Made by a program: the position numbers and the translations under genes. Under the pieces are notes generated by a model. The model saw nothing but the letters and a program-made list of their open reading frames with translations. It did no database searches and was not told the origin of the DNA. From Calditrichota bacterium (lineage in GTDB: Bacteria; CLD3), in assembly GCA_008501735.1 (NCBI GenBank), contig QQUF01000035.1, positions 1 through 64,000 of the forward strand: a stretch of 64,000 bases of DNA. Direction: 5' to 3'. Numbering within the stretch: the stretch's first letter is position 1; the number at the start of each line of letters is the position of its first letter. Below are positions 58,662 through 64,000 of the stretch, piece by piece.

Positions 58662-59549
58662 TTATTCTAAAATTTTACAGTTGCGTTCAAATTCTTCTGT
58701 CAAAAGTTTAGTAATTTTTGGTCGGTAATCGTTTGAATGTTTTTTAAAAACACCTTTTTGAATTTTTACAGAGCTACCGATTAACTGCGGATTTAGTTTT
58801 TTTTCTAATCTTTTTTTGTGAAGACTGAAAATCAAATCTTCAATCCAATTCCAACTTGGCAGAGCAATTGGCTTGTCATTTTTTAATTCAAGTTCGAGTT
58901 CATCTTCAAAGTAGAAGTTCGGGAAAAACTGTCCTGCCCAAGAATTCGCTTCCAAAAATTTCTGATGAAAATCCAAGTTGCTTGCGGGTTGCAAATTTAA
59001 CAGTTGGTGAGCAGTAAAAAAATCTTTTTCTACGAGTTCTAAGTTGCCTTCGGTAATCAAATAATTATGGCAAACTTTTTGGGCTTCTTTTGTTAATTTT
59101 TTTCTCAAAGTAATTTCAAAGTTAAAACGCCAAATTGAGTTGTTCTTTAAGATAAAAAATATATCCAAATCGTCGTTTAAGTCTTTGGAGTTTTTGAAAC
59201 AAAGGGCTCCAGAAATTGCAACAAGTTTAACTTCCTTGTGACTTTTGAGCTTGGAAATAAAATCTGATTGTTCGCTTAAAAGTTGCTCAGAAATCTTTTC
59301 ACGTTCTTTCCGGAATTTGACAAGTTTATTTTGCCCTTTAAGAAAGTAAAGATTTTCCTCTGAACCCCAAAATTTGTTTGTATTTTTTTGTAAGGATTTT
59401 TCTACTTCTTCAAAAGTAGATTTGCAGGTTAGCCACTTAAAAATTTCTTTTGAAGTTAGCGGATAAGTAAAAATATTCGCGTAAGTCAGAGCAAGTAAAA
59501 TTGACTCTTCTAAACTAAGTTTTTTGAGCTGAGTTAAATCCAAATCCAC
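58662..59549 (-). CDS. Nucleotidyltransferase-like protein
   Basis: A 295-residue cytoplasmic protein. The N-terminus is helical and resembles a winged-helix (ILLALTYANIFTYPLTSKEIFKWL); then comes the minimal nucleotidyltransferase core with SGALCFKNSKDLNDDLDIFFI (113-133), where SG and the DDLD acidic pair match the GS...DxD catalytic elements. It is followed by a helical C-terminus. It may transfer a nucleotide to a small molecule or protein, but nothing in the context identifies the acceptor. Neighbouring genes are unrelated. Confidence 0.7.
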   Translation of the reverse strand: MDLDLTQLKKLSLEESILLALTYANIFTYPLTSKEIFKWLTCKSTFEEVEKSLQKNTNKFWGSEENLYFLKGQNKLVKFRKEREKISEQLLSEQSDFISKLKSHKEVKLVAISGALCFKNSKDLNDDLDIFFILKNNSIWRFNFEITLRKKLTKEAQKVCHNYLITEGNLELVEKDFFTAHQLLNLQPASNLDFHQKFLEANSWAGQFFPNFYFEDELELELKNDKPIALPSWNWIEDLIFSLHKKRLEKKLNPQLIGSSVKIQKGVFKKHSNDYRPKITKLLTEEFERNCKILE

Positions 59550-59604
59550 TTTTCAATTTTTTGTTCATTTTTAGCCTAATGAACATTGAAAATAACTCTA
59601 AAAA

Positions 59605-60657
59605 TTATTTTGTGTACCACTTTTTCAATAATTTTTCAGCGGGTTTGTTTTGAGGTGTAAAACCGATATTCGAACTTGAAATTGAGTTATGGCTCGGATA
59701 CCATTTCCAAATGTAAAATCCACCAAACCAATCCTCTTGCCCAAAAGTCTGAAAAAGTGATTCGTAAGCATTTTCCTGTTCTGAAAAATCTAAATCATTT
59801 GCTGTAAGGTTGTTAAGTTGTTCGGGCCAAACCCAAGGTTCAATTGCTGTTCCTTTGAGACTTTTGTAACCGATTTCGGTGAAAAGAACTTTCTTTCCAA
59901 ACTTTTCAGCAATTTCTTGAACTGACTTTTTGTGAGGTTGCCAACCTTCGTTGAGTTCTTGAATCGAAGGGTTATTTTTTTCTGAAAGTGGAAAGTAAGC
60001 TTGAATTCCGATAAAATCCAAGTCGTCCCAAAACACAACTTTTTCGTATTCGTCGTACCAATTAGCCGCGTAAGTAAGTTTACCAGAATAAATTTCTCGG
60101 ATTCGTTTAATCAAATTCCGCCAGTACTGAGGTCGGACTTTTACAGGATTTGTAAATTCTGTTCCGATGCAAAGAATTTCAATTCCTTCTTCTTCAGCAA
60201 TTTCAGCAAAGTGTAAAATGAATTTTTTGTAACTGTTTTCCCATTTCTTCCACTCGGCTTCAGTCTCAAAATTAATTTCACCTCGCCAACCATTTTCAAG
60301 AGGTTGAGTAATCCACAAATGCGGTTTCAGCAAAACTTTAACGCCATTTTTGTGAGCTTCTCTTGTTGTTACAATCAATCCTTCGTCAGTTTCGCCCCAA
60401 AGATAACCGCCAGAATGCACTTCAGGAGTTTTGTGATTTTGCATCCAGCCAAAAGGAGTAATTGAAAGCCATTCGACACCAAATTCTTTCGCTTTTGGAA
60501 TTGAGTAATTCGGAAGCATTTGCCTTTCTCCAACCCAACAAACTCCTCTATGAATTTCATTTTTGAGAAGAGGTTTTGGCTCGTTTACTAAATCGTTTGC
60601 AAGAGAAAATTTGAAAGTAAAAATCAGAAAGGAAAGAATTAAGAATTGCAACATCAC
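59605..60657 (-). CDS. Exported glycoside hydrolase, GH113-like
   Basis: A 350-residue secreted TIM-barrel hydrolase with a signal peptide (LQFLILSFLIFTFKFSLA). The layout fits GH113 beta-mannanases: acid/base Glu E167 in CIGTEF and nucleophile E261 in LFTEIGYKS, with VLLKPHLWI, FIGIQAYFPLS and the C-terminal FGGFYIWKWYP near their usual places. It probably degrades a mannan-type or related polysaccharide in the periplasm or outside the cell, though the substrate is inferred. It stands alone between the nucleotidyltransferase-like gene and a divergent small gene. Confidence 0.8.
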   Translation of the reverse strand: MMLQFLILSFLIFTFKFSLANDLVNEPKPLLKNEIHRGVCWVGERQMLPNYSIPKAKEFGVEWLSITPFGWMQNHKTPEVHSGGYLWGETDEGLIVTTREAHKNGVKVLLKPHLWITQPLENGWRGEINFETEAEWKKWENSYKKFILHFAEIAEEEGIEILCIGTEFTNPVKVRPQYWRNLIKRIREIYSGKLTYAANWYDEYEKVVFWDDLDFIGIQAYFPLSEKNNPSIQELNEGWQPHKKSVQEIAEKFGKKVLFTEIGYKSLKGTAIEPWVWPEQLNNLTANDLDFSEQENAYESLFQTFGQEDWFGGFYIWKWYPSHNSISSSNIGFTPQNKPAEKLLKKWYTK

Positions 60658-60732
60658 TAAACCTTTGTTTTAAGATTTTTTCAAGAGTTACGAAAAAACT
60701 TCTTTAAGTTCCACAAACTTTATTTAATTAAT

Positions 60733-60758
60733 TAGAGGCACACAATTGTGCGTCTCTA
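60733..60758. repeat. REP-like palindrome (TAGAGGCACACAATTGTG core)
   Basis: A 26-bp imperfect palindrome: 13-base arms with one mismatch and one G-U pair around a CACAATTGTG centre, flanked by T/A. Similar GTAGAGACGC...GCGTCTCTAC palindromes are dispersed repeats in other bacteria, from memory. It lies between the GH113-like and the CMD-like genes. Confidence 0.5.
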
Positions 60759-60789
60759 CAAACTATTTTTTAAAACTTAGAATCCCAAA

Positions 60790-61431
60790 ATGAAAAATAT
60801 CTTAGCAAAAGCACAAAAATACTTCACAAACTCAGAACTTGATTTTGAACAAAGAATGCTAAACTTAATTTCTTCGACTTCTGCACTTGCTTTGCACACA
60901 GATTTGAAAGAAGTCTTAAACTTTACAAAAGAAAAAGATATTCCTTACACAAAAATTTACGAAGTGATTTTACAAAATTATCTTTTTGCAGGTTTCCCTG
61001 CAGGAATTGAAGGAATGATTTGTCTTTACGAAGTATTCCCAAATGAAGAGAAACCTAAGTTTGAGAACCCTTACAAAAATTATGATAAGACTTTAGCTGA
61101 CGGTGAAGCACTTTGCCAAAAAGTTTATGGCAAAAACTTTGGTAAGCTGATTGAGCATTTTGAAAAACTTTGTCCTGAACTTGCTGAGTGGATGATTTTT
61201 GAAGGATACGGAAAAACTCTTAGCAGAAAAGGATTAACAGTTATTGAACGTGAACTTTGTGCAGTTTCTACTCTTGCAGTTCTGTCTTGGAAAAGACAAT
61301 TAATTTCACACCTGAAAGGTGCAAGAAATGTCGGAGCAACAGAAGTTCAAATTAAAGAAACGATTTTACAAACCTCTGTTTTTTTACCGAAGGAAATCAT
61401 TGAGAATTATCTTAAATTAATCTTAGGCTAA
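60790..61431 (+). CDS. Carboxymuconolactone decarboxylase-like protein
   Basis: A 213-residue protein of the CMD/AhpD-like fold. YAGFPAGIEGMICLYEVFPNEE-like helical regions and ELCAVSTLAVLSWKRQLISH followed by GARNVGATEVQIKETILQT are typical; no C-x-x-C active-site pair as in AhpD is present. Such proteins without the cysteines have uncertain roles. It is divergent from the GH113-like gene and 27 bases upstream of the ATPase gene, perhaps sharing its promoter. Confidence 0.8.
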   Translation: MKNILAKAQKYFTNSELDFEQRMLNLISSTSALALHTDLKEVLNFTKEKDIPYTKIYEVILQNYLFAGFPAGIEGMICLYEVFPNEEKPKFENPYKNYDKTLADGEALCQKVYGKNFGKLIEHFEKLCPELAEWMIFEGYGKTLSRKGLTVIERELCAVSTLAVLSWKRQLISHLKGARNVGATEVQIKETILQTSVFLPKEIIENYLKLILG

Positions 61432-61458
61432 AAAATCTACTAAATTTTAAAAAAAGTT

Positions 61459-63156
61459 ATGATCACAAAAATTTCTATAAAGAACTTTAAAAAATTAAAA
61501 AATATTAACTTTGAACTGGGCAATGAAGTTGTCCTTGTCGGACCTAATAATTCTGGTAAAACTTCAATTTTACAAGCTCTTACTCTTTGGGAAATTGGAA
61601 TGAGGAAATGGAATGAAAATGGTAGAAATAAAACAGCAAGCCAGCGAAAAGCAGTCCCTATTAATCGTTTGGACTTATTTAGTTTACCAATTTCTGATGC
61701 GAAATTAATGTGGTTTGAAAAGCACGTTAGAAAAGGTGCTAAAGATAGAAAGAATACAAATATAAAAATTGAAATTATCGTTGAAGGAGTCGAAAAAGGA
61801 AAAATTTGGCATAGTGGATTAGAGTTTGATTTTAATGGAAGTGAAGCATTTTATTGTCGTCCATTAAAAAAAACAGATGGTTCAGAATATGAAATTAGTG
61901 AAGAAGCTTATAATGCTAAGGTGGCTTATTTACAACCAATGTCTGGTTTAGCTTCTCAAGAAGATAAATTTACTTATGGTTCAATTGACGTTAGGGTTGG
62001 GCAAGGTAAAACAGCAGACGTTTTACGAAATATTTGTTATCAAATGCTTTACCCAGAGGTTGCAGTTGGAACAGCTAGTGAAGAGCAAGCGGAAAAAAAT
62101 TGGATATTATTAACCGAACATTTAGAAAAAAAATTTGGTGCAAAACTTAACAAACCTATGTTTATTGCTGAAAGAGGTGTGATTGAAATGACTTATTCTG
62201 AAAAATTGTCCAATTACAAAATTGAGTATGATTTATCTTCTGCTGGAAGAGGTTTTCACCAAACATTATTACTTTTAGCTTACCTTTACTCATACCCAAA
62301 TAGAGTAATATTACTTGATGAACCAGACGCACATCTAGAAATTATTAGACAACGTGAAATTTTTTCTCTTTTGATGGAAGTTGCTCGAGAACAAAATTCT
62401 CAATTAATTATTGCTAGTCATTCAGAGGTAATTTTAAATGAAGCTGCTGAAATTGCTAGTGTAGTGGGAATTTTTGGTAATGAAACCCAAAATTTAAAAT
62501 CAGTCAAAGCAATAAAACAATTTGAAAAAACTCTTAAAAATATTGGTTGGGATAAATATTATTTAGCAAGAGAAAAAGGGCATATTTTATATCTCGAAGG
62601 AGAAACGGATTTGGTTATTCTGAAAGAGTTTGCCAAATTACTAAACCATAAAGTCTTACCTATCTTAGAAAATGCTAATATTCATTTCCTTAGCAATAAT
62701 ATACCAAGTGATGCAGAAAATAATTTTTTTGGACTAAGTCAGGTTTTAAAAGAACTCAAAGGCATTGCATTATTTGATAGACTTGAGAAAGAAGTTACAA
62801 ATCCTCATTTAAAAATAATTTGTTGGCAAAAAAGAGAAATTGAAAATTATTTTGGTTTCCCAGAGGTTCTTGAAAATTTTGCTTCAAATGAAAATAATTT
62901 AGCTTTTATGAAAGCGGCAATAGAAAACAATACTTTACCAAGAGCATTAAAAAATAAAAACGATTCTTGGTGGAAAGATGAAAAGATTTCAGATAATTTT
63001 CTAACGCCCGTCTTTGAAGAATTTTACAAAACATTAAAAATTTACAACCAACTTCCCAAAGGTAAATTTTACGAATTAGTTAAATTTTTAAAACCTGAAA
63101 AAGTTGAAAAAGAAGTAATCGAAAAACTTGATTTAATTTATGAATACTTAACATAG
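61459..63156 (+). CDS. OLD-like ATPase with TOPRIM-like nuclease domain
   Basis: A 565-residue ABC-type ATPase linked to a nuclease, like OLD family defence or repair proteins. Walker A GPNNSGKTS (28-36), signature-like SSAGRGF (250-256), Walker B VILLDEPD (283-290) and H-loop ASHS (319-322) are all there. The C-terminal TOPRIM-like part begins ILYLEGETD (E380) and includes ALFDRLE (D440), but the second Asp of the DxD motif is replaced by Leu, followed by REIENYF. Activity may be reduced or use another residue. No accompanying UvrD-like or Gabija partner is present, so it is a single-gene system at most. Confidence 0.82.
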   Translation: MITKISIKNFKKLKNINFELGNEVVLVGPNNSGKTSILQALTLWEIGMRKWNENGRNKTASQRKAVPINRLDLFSLPISDAKLMWFEKHVRKGAKDRKNTNIKIEIIVEGVEKGKIWHSGLEFDFNGSEAFYCRPLKKTDGSEYEISEEAYNAKVAYLQPMSGLASQEDKFTYGSIDVRVGQGKTADVLRNICYQMLYPEVAVGTASEEQAEKNWILLTEHLEKKFGAKLNKPMFIAERGVIEMTYSEKLSNYKIEYDLSSAGRGFHQTLLLLAYLYSYPNRVILLDEPDAHLEIIRQREIFSLLMEVAREQNSQLIIASHSEVILNEAAEIASVVGIFGNETQNLKSVKAIKQFEKTLKNIGWDKYYLAREKGHILYLEGETDLVILKEFAKLLNHKVLPILENANIHFLSNNIPSDAENNFFGLSQVLKELKGIALFDRLEKEVTNPHLKIICWQKREIENYFGFPEVLENFASNENNLAFMKAAIENNTLPRALKNKNDSWWKDEKISDNFLTPVFEEFYKTLKIYNQLPKGKFYELVKFLKPEKVEKEVIEKLDLIYEYLT

Positions 63157-63159
63157 AAA

Positions 63160-63186
63160 TGGTACAATCCCGAAAGTATTGTACCA
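63160..63186. terminator. Hairpin between convergent genes
   Basis: A perfect 9-bp stem (TGGTACAAT / ATTGTACCA) with a nine-base loop, four bases after the ATPase stop and before the acyl-CoA ligase stop. It may end transcription in both directions; no U-tract follows. Confidence 0.5.
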
Positions 63187-63202
63187 ACCATAAGATTTTA
63201 AC

Positions 63203-64000
63203 TTAACTTCTTGATTCTAATTCGTGTGTGCGTTTTTCGCTTTTAAGTAATTTTTTGAGGACTTTTCCCAATTCATTTTTTGGCAGTGAATCGCAAAATT
63301 CAATGTATTTCGGGCATTTGTAGTTTGCCAAATTTTTACGACAGAATTCTATCATTTCTTTTGCAAAAGCATTTTCATTTTCTTTCAAAACAATGTAAGC
63401 CTTTGGTTCTTCACCGCGAATTCTATCCGAAACTCCAATCACTGCAACCTCTTTTACCTTTGGGTTTTTCAAAATTACTTCTTCGACTTCACTCGGGTAA
63501 ATGTTGAATCCACTTTTGATAATCATATTGTCTTTACGACCTGCAATGTAGTAATAACCTTCTTCGTCAACCCAAGCCATATCGCGAGTGTAAAGCCAAT
63601 TATTTTTTAAAACTTCTGCTGTTGCTTCGGGGTTTCTCCAGTAACCTTTCATCACATTTTCGCCTCTAACAATGATTTCTCCGATTTCACCTTCGTGAAC
63701 CTCGTTGCCTTCCGAGTCAACTAACTTTACCTGAACTCCGTGAATTGGAAATCCGATTGAACCTAATTTTCTTTCCTCAAAAGATTGGTTAAAAGTAACA
63801 ACTGGCGAAGTTTCTGTCAAACCGTAGCCTTCAAGAACTTTGACGTTAAAAGTATTTTCAACCATTTTTGCCAAAGGAACGGCTATCGAATCACCGCCTG
63901 TTAAAACATACTTTAGTGAGCTAAAATCAATTTCATTTATGCCTTTGTAAGAAACCATTAAGTAAAACATCGCAGGAACACCGACAAAAATATTCACTTT
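63203..64000 (-). CDS. Acyl-CoA ligase (AMP-binding), partial at the window end
   Basis: C-terminal 265 residues of an AMP-forming long-chain-fatty-acid-CoA ligase; the 5' part lies beyond the window. The first codon seen continues an open frame (K-V-N-I-F-V-G-V-P), so there is no true start here. The motifs LEGYGLTETSPVVTFN, TRDMAWVDEEGYYYIAGRKDNMI, GFNIYPSEVEEVI and the catalytic Lys region LPKNELGKVLKK are present. It activates fatty acids for beta-oxidation or lipid synthesis. The gene converges on the OLD-like ATPase. Confidence 0.94.
   Translation of the reverse strand, partial: KVNIFVGVPAMFYLMVSYKGINEIDFSSLKYVLTGGDSIAVPLAKMVENTFNVKVLEGYGLTETSPVVTFNQSFEERKLGSIGFPIHGVQVKLVDSEGNEVHEGEIGEIIVRGENVMKGYWRNPEATAEVLKNNWLYTRDMAWVDEEGYYYIAGRKDNMIIKSGFNIYPSEVEEVILKNPKVKEVAVIGVSDRIRGEEPKAYIVLKENENAFAKEMIEFCRKNLANYKCPKYIEFCDSLPKNELGKVLKKLLKSEKRTHELESRS

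Overview
The window is AT-rich (roughly one third G+C by eye, not counted) and densely coded: 52 protein genes, 41 of them on the minus strand, with no tRNA, rRNA, insertion sequence or CRISPR array that I can see. A C-terminal secretion signal of the type IX (Por) family on the protein at 47181-50987, TTG/GTG/CTG starts mixed with ATG, a reaction-centre-type dihaem cytochrome c and helix-hairpin-helix outer-membrane proteins point to the Bacteroidota / Chlorobiota / Ignavibacteriota (FCB) group, most like an uncultured Ignavibacteria- or Kapabacteria-like lineage. That placement is inference, since there is no rRNA to confirm it.

Layout. 1-10.5 kb is housekeeping: a thiolase whose last residues are cut off by a TAA, a lipoprotein, a ZIP metal transporter, a dihaem cytochrome, an apparent rel-guaB transcription unit (alarmone enzyme plus IMP dehydrogenase), and ftsK-lolA. 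10.5-16 kb is a type III restriction-modification locus (mod-rhuM-res). 16.3-20.6 kb is a comM, orphan histidine kinase, lipoprotein, nitrilase operon. 20.9-24.7 kb holds a TPR-Fis regulator and a TatT-DctP TRAP pair without its membrane subunits. 25-27.6 kb has an MBL hydrolase, phoH (probably starting at CTG), an unknown protein and a small HAD protein. 27.7-33.5 kb groups an altered HD-GYP protein, a MoxR-like ATPase, a globin, a CcmI-like zinc-ribbon protein, the haem lyase CcmF and a SPOR lipoprotein. 33.6-35.1 kb carries three small enzymes or membrane proteins.

35.2-44.6 kb is the most striking stretch: three head-to-tail paralogues of 888, 1163 and 1052 residues. Each has a STAND/AAA_16-type ATPase followed by TPR repeats and a shared C-terminal module, and the middle one also carries an intact class III nucleotide cyclase. 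The first and third share an unusual insert between Walker A and Walker B with two copies of a W-L-x-x-I-P-V-I/V-G hydrophobic motif. The middle gene contains seven near-identical 120-bp units. This looks like a sensor ATPase / cyclic nucleotide signalling module and is my main candidate for an undescribed system.

44.7-51 kb holds a zinc-ribbon protein, an HHH outer-membrane protein and a large Asp-box type IX cargo. 51.3-52.9 kb is a class IV aminotransferase next to a sulfotransferase-like protein. 52.9-57 kb is a second candidate module: cupredoxin, dCache-HAMP nucleotide cyclase, outer-membrane barrel and hemerythrin. The rest contains argF, a nucleotidyltransferase-like protein, a GH113-like hydrolase, a carboxymuconolactone-decarboxylase-like protein, an OLD-like ATPase/TOPRIM protein and the 3' part of an acyl-CoA ligase cut by the window end.
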